A stretch of DNA of 64,000 bases from Vitellaria paradoxa (Eukaryota; Streptophyta; Magnoliopsida; Ericales; Sapotaceae), in NCBI GenBank assembly GCA_019916065.1, contig CM034236.1:28300457-28364456 (forward strand). The letters run 5' to 3'. The position numbers were made by a program, and so were the translations under genes. This document shows, piece by piece, positions 11,231-21,135 of this stretch. How positions within the stretch are numbered: position 1 is the stretch's first letter; every line of letters begins with the position of its first letter. The notes beneath the pieces are model-generated. The model did no database searches and was not told where the DNA came from. It saw only the letters and a list, made by a program, of their open reading frames with translations.

Positions 11231-11655
11231 TAGACTTGATGAGACATCCGGGAGCTGTTAGTCCGTGATTTTTTTATGCCTGGACTAGTAGTCTTGTATA
11301 GTTCGTAGCATAATTTATTTGATTCATGAAGGACAAAACTAGTAGATAGCAAGATATTTAATGAATGCATGACCCACCCAACAAGGTTGTTCTGTATTAT
11401 ACATGTGATGATAAAATCCTGTACAATATGGAAGACCTATACCAGTAAGGAAAGTAGAATGGAGTAAAATCTTAGAGAATAATATCCCTAATCCTGTATT
11501 TTATATACATTTAAAGCATCACTTGTAAACATTTGATTAGACCTTACAACTTACATAATTTCGTGAGCTTATATTGTGCATACCTTTATGTGTATTTCTC
11601 CATCTACTTATTTCGTTGACAAAGTTGTGAAATTGATTTATGCTCCCCGTTTCAG

Positions 11656-11733
11656 GCATATGCAGTAGGGAGGGCTTTGACTCAAAGGCTGAAGGAACTT
11701 ATACCTCGACAAATGTTTAAAGTACCCATCCAA
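11656..11733 (+). CDS. LEPA: LepA/EF4 translation factor, exon (C-terminal domain part 1)
   Basis: A 78-bp exon, phase 0 at both ends, bounded by ccgtttcag before and gtaagt after. It encodes 26 residues from AYAVGRAL to [12 protein letters not shown], the start of the C-terminal domain found only in LepA (EF4) GTPases. LepA binds the ribosome and acts on translating ribosomes. The plant plastid form is nuclear-encoded and supports chloroplast translation. The next exon continues the domain without a gap. About 585 upstream residues (GTPase and EF-G-like domains) are expected but were not found between the gypsy pair and this exon, so they probably lie left of the window. Assignment to LepA is firm. 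Assignment to the plastid rather than mitochondrial paralogue is inferred from the C-terminus. Confidence 0.85.
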
Positions 11734-11763
11734 GTAAGTTCCCTGTCTTTCTTAAAGGATTTG

Positions 11764-12507
11764 CCATAGCTTTGCTTTCACCTTCTCTGTCCCCAAATTT
11801 AAGGAATGTTGTAAAAAATTATTACCTAATAGATTCTATCTCAATTCACATTCCCTACTCCCAGTTTTGTTCCCCGAATATAGAGAACAAAAAATGCATT
11901 CTCTATCCCTCAAAAAGCATTATTTTTTGCTCCCTTCTCATACCATATGACATTGTAATTAGTATTAGTAATTAATTATAATTTAATTAATAATTAATTA
12001 AAAAATAATTGTATTTCATGAATCAATTATCATTTAATAATTGTAATTTATTTAATAGTTATTTATAGTAATTAATGGTTCATTATAATTAATATTTATA
12101 CTAGTAACCAATTTTATTCAATGAATTATAATTATTAATTGTTAATATGAGTTGTAGCTAATAATGAGTTATTATTTAAATCGTCCACATATATTTACTT
12201 AAAAATTAAAGTTTGGTGAAATATTTTGTTCAAAAATAGGCAAAAAGGAACAAAGCTAGGTTTTTTTAGCTTCCAGACATGCTAATTAGCTTTTTGTTTT
12301 TGCAAAAAGGAGATACAAATTCAACTATCTTTTTTAATACACAAATAAATGTCGAAACTTGAGATTTACAATTTTCAATGATATAGGAATCAAAATAAGG
12401 AATCTATTGGGTGAACAAAGCTGAATGTGATTCTCTATTCTACAAAATTACACTGTAGCACACCAGAATAAGAATGGGGATAGAGAAGTTGTTGCGAATG
12501 CTCTTAG
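11764..12507. mobile_element. Putative TIR element (MITE-like) in LepA intron
   Basis: An AT-rich block of about 740 bp. Its ends can be paired as imperfect inverted repeats: the left end (11770-11805, ttcaccttctctgtcccc) resembles the complement of the right end (12475-12507, ggggatagagaagttg then gaatgctctta). The core (11960-12190) is nearly pure A/T. The style resembles non-autonomous DNA elements. No clear target duplication was found, so the boundaries are approximate. Confidence 0.4.
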
Positions 12508-13409
12508 TAGATAACTAGACCACGAGTATAGCATGATCAGTGACAAAATATTTTTTAATAATTCTTTATATGTTGCTAATGCATTAAGCAGAATGTTAAA
12601 ATAAGGTAAGTCCAAAGAAAGAAGTAAAAATGTGAGAACTCTTTGTGAAATAGGGTTTTTTCATTTACTCTTTTTTTAAAACATCATCTGACCAAGATTG
12701 AGGCAAGACAATAACATTTTGAATAGCATATCTTGGCTACTTTTCTTTCCATTGAGTTCTAGATTCCAAAATGCAAAGTTTATTTTTAGCCTGATGGTTT
12801 CCACTTTTTATTATGGCAAACTACATTTCCTAGGTAGCGGAATCTTGATCATTTGTTATTCAATGCTATATCAAAAAACTCTAGAAGGATCTACTAACTA
12901 GATTTTCTAGTTAATGAATGTTTGGTGAAAGATGGATTTAAGTTTTCACCTTTTATTTGCTTGTTTATCTTTGCAAACCAAATTCTTTGTGAGCAATCTA
13001 AGAACAACAATGGACAAGTGCTCTTGTTTTAAATATGATTTGCTTTAATTGCCAAATTTCTTCCTGTTTCAAACTTTTCAACTGAGACTACCATATATTG
13101 CCTGTAAAATTTTTCCTTCTTCCTTTTTACTACATGTGCCTTGTATCTTTTCTTCATTGATTTTTCTTTTTCTCTTTCCTTCTTTTTTTTTTTTTTTTTT
13201 TTTTTTTCATATTGGGTGATTATTAGAAATTTAAAACGATATTAATTTTATTTGCCAATATTTGATTTTGTATGATGGAATATATATGAACCTAAATCTA
13301 GAATATACTGCATTGAGAATGGATTGGTGCACAAAAAATTAGTAATACGTGCACAAATGCATTGTTTTACTGGTAGATTTTTTTTAAGCATATATTACAT
13401 TCATGACAG

Positions 13410-13485
13410 GCATGCATAGGTGGAAAAGTGATAGCAAGTGAATCTCTCTCTGCAATTAGGAAGGATGTTCTAGCCAAATGCTATG
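13410..13485 (+). CDS. LEPA: LepA/EF4 translation factor, exon (C-terminal domain part 2)
   Basis: A 76-bp exon after tcatgacag and before gtatga. It enters in phase 0 and leaves one base into a Gly codon. It encodes [12 protein letters not shown] then [13 protein letters not shown], the strongly conserved LepA stretch before the GGD motif. The split Gly codon (G, then GT at 47956) is completed 34,470 bp downstream by the next exon, so both splice phase and protein match across the giant intron. A polypyrimidine tract precedes the acceptor. No defect is seen. Confidence 0.9.
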
Positions 13486-13551
13486 GTATGATGAACAAAT
13501 CTGATCTTTTGGACATGAAATCTCAAATACCATTATGTTAGAAAAGCGTAG

Positions 13552-13678
13552 TGTTAGAGTAGTGTTGTATCACATCGATTTTTAATCCTATGTATATACA
13601 TGACTCCTAGTATAAATATAATGCAAAAGACAACCCCTAAGGGTGTGAAGTCATTCTTTCCATTCTTGCTTCTTTACA
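13552..13678 (+). repeat. 5' LTR of copia A
   Basis: 127 bp, TGTTAGAGTAG to TTTACA. It is followed directly by a primer-binding site TGGTATCGGAGC (13679-13690), one base off the usual tRNA-Met match. It matches the 3' LTR at 35124-35243 (shared acatgactc, gacaacccctaa, attctttc). Confidence 0.8.
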
Positions 13679-14189
13679 TGGTATCGGAGCCCTCATCATA
13701 TGTGCATCTTTTTCTGAAGGGGGTAGGTAGTTTCAACAACAGAAAGATTGCATCTATTTTTTGCTTTCAAGTTCGTGTCTGTATTATGAAACCTTAATGC
13801 CTAAATTATTGTGTCTTTATAGAGAACCCTAAGGTTATTTTCTAGTGCCCGACCACTTTTTGACGTCTTTCTGACCATTTCTTAGGCGATATTTTGGCCA
13901 TTCTCTTGTGACACTTCGGTTGCATTTTGACAAATCTCCAGTGGTGTTCCGACCATTCTTTGCCAACATTCTAGCCACTTTCCAATGGCTCTCTGGTGAC
14001 ACTTCATGACACTATCAAATATTTGCTCGTGTATTTCACATATATTGGAGAGTCATGGAGTTCGAGACTTCTTTCACTAGTCGCCACAATGTTTTCATGA
14101 GTACTCTTAAGTTTCTACAGTGATGGTCAGCTCGACATATGTACTTCCTATTGCATTTCTCACTTTGGATGCTAATTTTCTTACATGTT

Positions 14190-14948
14190 TCTCCTCCCAT
14201 CAACCTACTAAACATTCTTGGATCTTTGATTCTCGTTTGGCCACATGTCAGGTATGTCTAGTATTTTGTTTGACCTTCATTTTTCCAAAAAGGCTCATCT
14301 AATGATGTGAGTGGAGTTGGTAATGCTCATCCTACTTATATCTCTTTATCCTGTGTATTGTACACTCCATTTCTTGGTTTGAATCTTAAGTCCATTAATA
14401 AACTTATCAAATATCATAACATTCAATAACTTTTCTTCTTGACTATGTTATTATCCAAGATTTGTGGATGAAGTAGAGGATTGGAGGAAGGCATGAAATT
14501 GTAGGATTATACTATCTTGATACCTACCCATCTTTCACATCCATGTCATGTGTTGCTATTGATTCAACACTTGTGATTTATTTTCGTATGTCCCATCATT
14601 CGTTCAATAAATTAAAATGGTTGGTCCTTAAGTTAAGTCATTTATAATTTTTACAATGTGAGTCATGTTAGTTGGGGTAACATTACCATATTCCATATGC
14701 TCCTCAAGTCAACAAATGCGCAAAAGGTCCCTTTTTAGCTAGTTCCTTCCAATATTTGGGGTCCAAACCGTCTCGTCTCATAGTTAAGATTTCAGTATTT
14801 TGTTACTTCTATTGATGATTATTAGCGGAATATATTACTTTTTCTAGTGAAAGTTTGTTCATAGTTATTCTTAATTTTTTGTGCCTTCTATGCTAAAACC
14901 CAAACCTAATTTTGAACCTCAATTTGTATTCATTATGGTGACAATTGT
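14190..14948 (+). pseudogene. Copia A protease and integrase N-terminal half, broken
   Basis: 14212 onward reads HSWIFDSR, the decayed copia protease active-site region (normally with DSGA). A protease C-terminal part follows (ISLSCVLYTPF, near 14340), then the pre-integrase region (GLYYLDT, near 14510), and an integrase core start near 14740-14950 (SNIWGPN, FVTSIDDY). Several stops are present. Reading ends at the copia B insertion, five bases of which (ATTGT, 14944-14948) are its target duplication. Confidence 0.7.
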
Positions 14949-15021
14949 TGTTATCAGAATAAGTGGTTTATTTTTATATTTTCTTTATTTTCTTTATCTT
15001 GCTGTATTCTGATTTTCAACT

Positions 15022-15033
15022 TGGTATTAGAGC
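15022..15033 (+). promoter_or_regulatory. Primer-binding site of copia B
   Basis: TGGTATTAGAGC, three bases after the LTR end. This is one mismatch from the tRNA-Met site and sets the 5' LTR edge at 15018. Confidence 0.75.
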
Positions 15034-15479
15034 CTTCTCCAAAAAGAAAATTAAAATAAAATAAAAGAAAAGCAGAAACTGAACCTTCGACTGCCGCAAA
15101 CCCTAATGGCTATTAGTGTCTGCCGATGAGTGTTACGACCTTGTCGTCGTAGTCGCGGCCTTGTTGGCACTCGTTGATGGATGCTGCTCCTCATTGCCGC
15201 TCGTCGATGTTGCTTTGCATTACTAGTCATCACGAACCCTAGTTGCGAGTTGTCATCATTGTTTCTTCCTAATCCTAGTCGTGAGTCGTTGTTGTTGTAC
15301 CTTCCCAATGCTAGTCTCTAGTCGTCGCTGTCGTCATTGTCATTGACCATTCAATCATCTTTGCTTATCGCTACATTGCCGATCATGGTCGTCGATTGAA
15401 CTCTTAGTACTTTGTTTTCTGTTGATTTATGTTCTTTGTTCTTTCTACTTGGCTAAAGGGAAAGTTACTGTCGTTGAAT

Positions 15480-16560
15480 CGATATCAATATTGGTTAAGG
15501 ATGAAGATGTTTATCGTTTTGTTACTTGTAAAAAACTAAATGGTCTAATTATTCAGCTTGGGCTCATGCGGTGAAAGTATATTCTCGTGGAAAAAAAATT
15601 GAAAATTTTTATTGAACTCCACCCAAACCAAATGATATTAGGTACGATAATTGGCTTAGTGAGGATTGTATTGTTATGCGTTGGTTATGGTATAGTCTTG
15701 AACCTCAAATTATAGAATCTTGTGACTCTTCTATGAAAATATAGGATTCTCTTCCTGACTCTTCTCACGACAAAGTAATTTTTCACGAGTCTTTGAATTG
15801 TAGGAGCAAATTTTCACAACCAAGCAAGCTAGTTGTCCTCTTTCCAAATATTATAATGTTCTTAAGAACCTATAGGATTAGTTATTGCAGGAAAGACCCT
15901 TTACTACTGGCCTTGAGCAATAAAACCGACACTGGGAAGATTTTATGATTACCTCTCCTCTCTAGACTCGATTCAGATCTGTGTGGTTTCAATGATCAAA
16001 TTCTTGCAAGTGACACCTTGCCTGCTGCTACAAATGCCTGCGCTCGCCTACTGTAATCTTCTTTAGGCCATCATTCACCTGTTCAAATTTCTACTTCAAA
16101 AACTCCTGCCTTGATCTCCCATGATACTACTCAAGGATCATCTTGTGGTAGCATTTGAGGACGTGGTGGTTGTTCTTTTCGGGGTTCAGCCTGTGACGAT
16201 AGGTCTTCTTAGGGGCGAGGAGATCAGAAATCTACTAGCTATGGTCTTGCTAATCACATCGAGCTATATTGTTGGGCCAAGTGTGGTCGGCCGGATCAAG
16301 TTCACCATGTCTCGGATAGTTCTACTCCTTTGGCTTCCCCTCAGTCAATGCCAGTTGCTTCCGAGCCTTCACTCTCCATTACCCACAGTGACCTTACCAC
16401 CCAGCTTAGTGAACTATTGCAAACTCTTCGAGCATCTCATTCATGTACTTCTACTGTTAGATTAGCAAATTCAAGTAATATTGCTTGTACTGTTTCCACT
16501 CCATCTTCTTGGGTCTTTTATTTTAGTGTAAGCTTTCATATTTTTGGTAAATCTTTGCTT
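15480..16560 (+). pseudogene. Copia B gag, broken
   Basis: The gag start is recognisable around 15530-15760 (YSAWAHAVKVYS, then a W-rich stretch MRWLWYSLEPQI), matching the gag of copia D, which reads YLTWSHAVKIF. The rest up to 16560 is frame-shifted. A Ser/Thr-rich part near 16340-16500 matches the post-zinc-knuckle part of D's gag. The zinc knuckle itself is damaged. Gag would form the particle. Confidence 0.65.
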
Positions 16561-16599
16561 ATTTTCTCATTTAAATTCTATTAATAATCATGTTGTTTT

Positions 16600-16858
16600 A
16601 GCTGATGGCTCTTCTCATCCTGTACAAGAGTAAGGAGTTATTTTCCCCATTCGTCAATCCACTTCCCTTACAGGCTTTTTGCGCCTAAATTTTCATTTAA
16701 TTTATTATCTGTTAGTCAGTTGACTAAATCATTACATTATTTTGTAATATTTTCTTCTACCTCTTGTAATATTTTGTAATATTTTCTTAAGACCAAGAGG
16801 ACGATTGGTTTGAGGCATGAGAAAGGTGGGTTTTACTACCTGGATCTTACTAGTTTTC

Positions 16859-16890
<32 letters not shown>

Positions 16891-17500
16891 CACACACTAT
16901 AGTTTCTTCTATTTAAAGTGTTACAAATACAGTTTCTTCTCTTCAATGGCATTTTTGTCTTGGGCACCCTTTCTTAAATAAATTAAAATTTGTCATTTCT
17001 AGATTAAGTCCTGTATCGAGTCTAGAATATGAGGCTTGTCAACTTGGCAAACACCACCGTGGTTCTTTTCCCAATCATGGTGTCACTCATCAAACAAAAT
17101 CTTTTGATTTAGTTCATGTAGATATATGGGGACCAGGTCGCATTACTTGTATTAATGGTGGTCATTACTTTGTTATTTTTTGTTGATTATCATTCTCGCA
17201 TTACTTGATTATTTTTTATGAAAAAATGATCTGATATACCCTAAATTGTGACTCGCTTTTACAATAAAATTATTATTCAATTTGGCAAACATATCAAAGT
17301 ATTCCGCTTCAATAATGCTTTGGATGTGCTTAGTAGGGAGTCACCAGGTAGCCACTTTGTTAGAACTTATGACTTAATTGCTCATCGGTATCGTGTGAGT
17401 GCTGATGTTATCTATTTTGAATCCACATCATTCTTGTCCACTCCTGGAACTCTATTATCTCATGACTATATTTTTAGCACTTAAGGGGAGTCGTATCCTC
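16600..17500 (+). pseudogene. Copia B protease end and internally deleted integrase
   Basis: 16590-17100 has protease/pre-integrase remnants, including a T-run at 16860-16887. Integrase starts near 17110 (DIWGP). 17248-17484 reads RFYNKIIIQFGKHIKVFRFNN, the middle of the core. It then jumps to the region that in D lies about 100 residues further on (VSADVIYFESTSFLST), so a large internal deletion removed the end of the core. Sequence then continues to the C insertion at 17593. Confidence 0.7.
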
Positions 17501-17592
17501 ATTCCTGTGAGGGGGGGACTAATCCCACATTACCTCTTTCTCTACCTTCTTTGTAAGAGTATCAGTATAATCAAAATAGTTAGATGCAAGTG

Positions 17593-17935
17593 TGATGCGG
17601 CACAACAATTGAAAATAAAGAAAGAAGAGATTGAAAGCAAGAGAAAGAAGAAAATAGAGAAGAAAAGAAAAAGAATTAGAAGAAAGAGAGGGAGAACACA
17701 GCCACCGATATCATTCAATAATCTCCAAAGTCTCTAAAACCCTAACAATTCAATCCTATAAATAGGCTAAAAATTTCTAAAGATAGCTAAAAAAAATATT
17801 AAATCAAGATTACAAGAAAATCAAAAATTCTACTCTCAACAAACTTCCTAAAATAAAGTAAAAATAAAAATAGAAATAGTAATAAATAAAATAATAATAA
17901 TAAAGGAAATAAAAATCAGGATGATGTCCTCATCA
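17593..17935 (-). repeat. 3' LTR of element C
   Basis: TGATGCGGCA to CCTCATCA, with termini TGATG/CATCA as in the gypsy pair of the left block. It contains CCTATAAATAGG (around 17756-17767), a possible TATA box on either strand. Very purine-rich at 17615-17700. Confidence 0.85.
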
Positions 17936-17996
17936 TCTCTCCCGGACTGAGAAGAATTCGATTCCGTCGAGTTGAAAACTTGGCACTATTATCATG

Positions 17997-18404
17997 TCAC
18001 ATTTTCCACTTGACAAAACATCTTTGGAGTGGAAAGAAAATGAGGTTCTCAACATCGAACACAGGTAGGCACTGCTGAAGAGGTGGAGGAACTGGAACCG
18101 GCATAAAAATATCTCCATAACCTGCAGACAAAATTTGAGGCCCAAAGATGCCTCCACAAGATAACAAATTCTCCACATGCCAAATCACGACAAAACTCAT
18201 ATCAGATGGCAAAGTGAAAAAAATTGCATTGGGACCAGGATTACAAAGGATATAGAATGGCCTAACATGTTTGGCATGCAAATTTTGGCAAGACGATATG
18301 AGGTAATAAGTAGGCAATGCATAAGTCATCATTAAGTTATATCCATTAAATTCTTTATTCCCATCAATAACATAAGTAGAAAATTTATAATAATTATTAC
18401 TCAA
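17997..18404 (-). pseudogene. Element C: integrase C-terminal remnant
   Basis: 135 codons. NLHAKHVRPFYIL, then PNAIFFTLPSDM and VWHVENLL-like words follow the order of a gypsy integrase C-terminal domain; compare ISSVFNVEDLLPYRG in copy 2. A Pro-rich tail ends with VFDVENL. With no catalytic core upstream this is a leftover of a pol gene that lost its middle. Confidence 0.6.
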
Positions 18405-18413
18405 CCCAATTTT

Positions 18414-19097
18414 TCATTTAATATCAGCATTATCACAAAAAGGTGGAATACATGGTTGAGAAAAAATGGCGAGAGAAGATGCAAATGAACTTATCAAATT
18501 AGAATCCCTCAAAGAAGAATAAGTTGCTGAAAACTCAATGATATCAATAGAATAGCGGTAAGAGATGCTACGCATAACTTGTAAGAGAAATTGTTCAATG
18601 CATACAAGAATGCCTCTCTTATACACTAGAAGTGAGGAGGATTCATGCAACTGAGTAATCTCACAGCAGAACAACTTGGACATAGACTCAAAGAACTCCC
18701 AACTGATGAAGTCACTAAGTAAAACTCTTGAGATGCTTAAATAATATCCCCTGAAAAAGTAACCATCACCAATGATAGAGTCTATGCAATCTTGACGATC
18801 ATTATTCATGATGTCCTCAAATAAACCAACAAAATCAATGTAAGATGACGGTGGAACCAATTCAACCACTTCAGACACATTTTGAGAATTTGGTGACTTG
18901 TCATAATCAAATGTCAAAAGAGGAGAATCAATAAGAGAATCACAAGTGTCAACAGAAACAATAGAGGCGCTAGGTTTAGGAGATGGACATTGTAACTCAA
19001 TGGTTTGTATAGGGCACTTTGACTCTGACGTAGACTCATAAGACTCAAATTCATAAGATTTTTCAACTTCTAAAGCTTTGGAATAAGTTTCATTCAA
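18414..19097 (-). CDS. Element C: 227-residue protein of unknown function
   Basis: The longest open frame of the element. The first residues (ETYSKALEVEKSYE) resemble the end of gypsy gag, where capsid-like helices lead to the zinc knuckle. The remainder is acidic and Ser-rich, with DNADIK at the end, and matches no pol domain I recognise. It occupies the place where zinc knuckle, protease and RT should be. An internal ATG start cannot be told from a continuation of gag read through a break near 19100-19370. It may be a captured or much diverged sequence. Confidence 0.5.
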   Translation of the reverse strand: MNETYSKALEVEKSYEFESYESTSESKCPIQTIELQCPSPKPSASIVSVDTCDSLIDSPLLTFDYDKSPNSQNVSEVVELVPPSSYIDFVGLFEDIMNNDRQDCIDSIIGDGYFFRGYYLSISRVLLSDFISWEFFESMSKLFCCEITQLHESSSLLVYKRGILVCIEQFLLQVMRSISYRYSIDIIEFSATYSSLRDSNLISSFASSLAIFSQPCIPPFCDNADIK

Positions 19098-19373
19098 TGT
19101 CTTATGAGTGTATCGCTGAACTACCTCACAGATGCAAGGTCTTAGCTCAAGGACAAATCTACTGATGGCAGAAGGCTCATTTTGAAATTAAGACCACTTC
19201 CTAAGAGTTTTAAAGTGATCAAAATAGTCATCAACAGAAGAATCCTCCTGTTTAAGACGCATTAACTGAGACCATGCCTTATCTATAAAACTTTTAGGAA
19301 CAAATCGATCACTCAAAATTTGTTTCATCAAGGCCCATCGAATAACAGGTCTATGGTATAACTCAACTATTTG

Positions 19374-19640
19374 CTAATACTCTCTAGCATAATTGGTCAA
19401 TCTTGTTGTGGTTAGACGAATACATTGGTCATCAGACAGGTTATGATAGTCAAAAATGTATTTAATATCATCTACCCAATTAAGAAACTCATGAGGATCG
19501 ATAGTACCACTAAAATAAGGAGGATCTTTGACGCAAGTTTGATGAATAGAATGAAGTCCTACTTTACTATTCCAATATGATTGGTTTTCGAAATTCATGG
19601 CAAAAAGATAGAAGTAATTTTTTTTTTTAAATGCTGACAT
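19374..19640 (-). CDS. Element C: gag N-terminal part
   Basis: 88 residues with the plant gypsy gag signature DPPYFSGTIDPHEFLNWV, then IFDYHNLSDDQCIRL and LTNYAREY. The second methionine (MNFENQ) is the more natural start, since the first residues are a Lys/Phe run from a T-tract. The frame stops at 19374, but homologous reading continues to about 19100 in another frame or through a stop. Gag packages the element RNA. Confidence 0.65.
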   Translation of the reverse strand: MSAFKKKNYFYLFAMNFENQSYWNSKVGLHSIHQTCVKDPPYFSGTIDPHEFLNWVDDIKYIFDYHNLSDDQCIRLTTTRLTNYAREY

Positions 19641-20409
19641 TAAAGAAAATTGAAAAAGAAAGTAATAAAAATATAAAATCCTAATATGCTTATAGGAATA
19701 ACGAATCTAATAAATGTAACTCAACAAATAATTTAGACAAGCAATGGGTGAGTGATATTTTTTTTTTTTAAGATGGGCAACAATTAACTAAATTCAAAAG
19801 GGAAATAAGAAGTAGGATAAATAAAACAAATAGGCAAGGTTCAAGATCAAATTTATGCAATTCATGTTGCCATATGACATAAGCATTTTTCATAATTAAC
19901 AATGAGAGAATTGTACCTAATCCAAACCTTTGCTTTAAATTTTGTAAAGTGTTCACTTTTGAAACATTCGAATAAATAGTCGACTGTCTTGTTACTTGAA
20001 ATTTGTCAAAATAGATTGACAGAGTATTCTGGAATTCATCGGAAGTCGCTGGAGTTTCGTCAAAAAAGCTGCCAGAGGTCGCCGGGGTCACCTGGGAGTT
20101 CGTCGGAGCCAGGTTGTGCTGCTGGACTTCGCCGGAGTTCACTGGAAAAGTCGCCGGAGGTTGCGGCCAGTCGCCAAAAAAGTCGCCGGAAAATTCTAGG
20201 GTCACCGGAGAGGTCGCTGGAGGGAGGCGATTCTAGTGGTGTAAGTCGTCGGAGATGAGTGTAGCCGAAAATGCACAAAAGTATGTACGAAGGTTTTGAG
20301 GGTGAGGACGCGTATCTTACGGCAGCGGCTGCGGCTAGGGCTAGGGTTTTCTCACAGCTGAAAACAGTTATTTGATTTTTTGCACCAGGGATTTGCTCTG
20401 ATACCAAGT
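19641..20409 (-). other. Leader and primer site of element C
   Basis: Untranslated leader. 20040-20235 is G+C-rich and built from irregular repeats of GTCGCCGGAG-like words. The primer-binding site is 20395-20406 (TGGTATCAGAGC on the minus strand), three bases from the LTR. Frames in this region on either strand are by-products of the repeats. Confidence 0.7.
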
Positions 20410-20752
20410 TGATGCGGCATAACAATTGAAAGTAAAGAAAGAAGAGATTGAAAGTAAGAGAAAGAAGAAAATAGAGAAGAAAAGAAAAAGAATTAGAAGA
20501 AAGAGAGGGAAAACACAGCCACCGATATCATTCAATAATCTCCAAAGTCTCTAAAACCCTAACAATTCAATCCTATAAATAGGCTAAAAATTTCTAAAGA
20601 TAGTTAAAAATAATATCAAATCAAGATTACAAGAAAATCAAAAATTCTACTCTCAACAAACTTCCTAAAATAAAGTAAAAATAAAAATAGAAATAGTAAT
20701 AAATAAAATAATAATAATAAAGGAATAAAAATTAGGATGATGCCCTCATCAA
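20410..20752 (-). repeat. 5' LTR of element C
   Basis: A near-identical partner of 17593-17935. The primer site abuts its left edge and AAGTG follows its right edge. Confidence 0.85.
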
Positions 20753-20757
20753 AGTGT

Positions 20758-20948
20758 ACCAGCGAACTTAGGATAGACCAGTTGTTTCTTGTGGCCCATC
20801 CAATTCGTCCAATTTGTTTGAGATTCCAACTCTTGCTGCTTCTACCTCTGACCATGATCCATCTATTGCTTTGCATCGAGGTGAGCATTCTTGCACCAAA
20901 CATCCCACTGCCAAATTTGTTTTCTATCATTGTACTTCTCCTTGCTTG
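20758..20948 (+). pseudogene. Copia B: linker between integrase and RT
   Basis: A remnant of B between the C and D insertions. It encodes TSDHDPSIALHRGEHSCTKHP, matching the D linker (LPIALRRGKRTCTKHP) just before the RT. This is direct evidence that C and D both landed in the same older copia element. Confidence 0.7.
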
Positions 20949-20952
20949 TAGT

Positions 20953-21128
20953 TGAGAATTTGATGAAAGGAAAATTCAGAGACTTACATAGTCTCCTTCT
21001 CTAGTATTGTATTTATAATGAAGAATTACAAACGGAAAAGGAAATTAGGAAATTACAATCAACTCAAGTAAGGAAACCTAATTATACTCAAATATTCAAT
21101 CAATCCTAATTCTACTCATATTTTGACA
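20953..21128 (-). repeat. 3' LTR of copia D
   Basis: 176 bp, TGAGAATTTG to TTTTGACA. On the minus strand a polypurine tract (GCTTGAGGGAGAG) directly precedes it. Four bases, TAGT, separate it from the CTTG target copy. Confidence 0.88.
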
Positions 21129-21135
21129 CTCTCCC

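Larger units (their letters stand above)
17593..20752 (-). mobile_element. Non-autonomous gypsy-derived element C with gag and integrase tail only
   Basis: 3.16 kb, minus strand, flanked by a perfect 5-bp duplication AAGTG (17588-17592 and 20753-20757). The two LTRs of about 343 bp (17593-17935 and 20410-20752) differ at about 10 sites by eye (around 3%), so insertion is fairly recent. Inside are gag, an unassigned 227-residue frame and an integrase C-terminal remnant. Protease, RT, RNase H and the integrase core are absent, so it would need another element's enzymes. Confidence 0.85.

Noticed and set aside
13679..14190. Searched for a gag gene of copia A behind its primer site
   Set aside because: Only leader-like sequence with ttctgaccat/ggccactt words was found before protease; gag appears to be deleted.
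19768..20425. Several frames on both strands in the leader of element C
   Set aside because: They come from GCCGGAG-type repeats in an untranslated leader upstream of gag; no homology.
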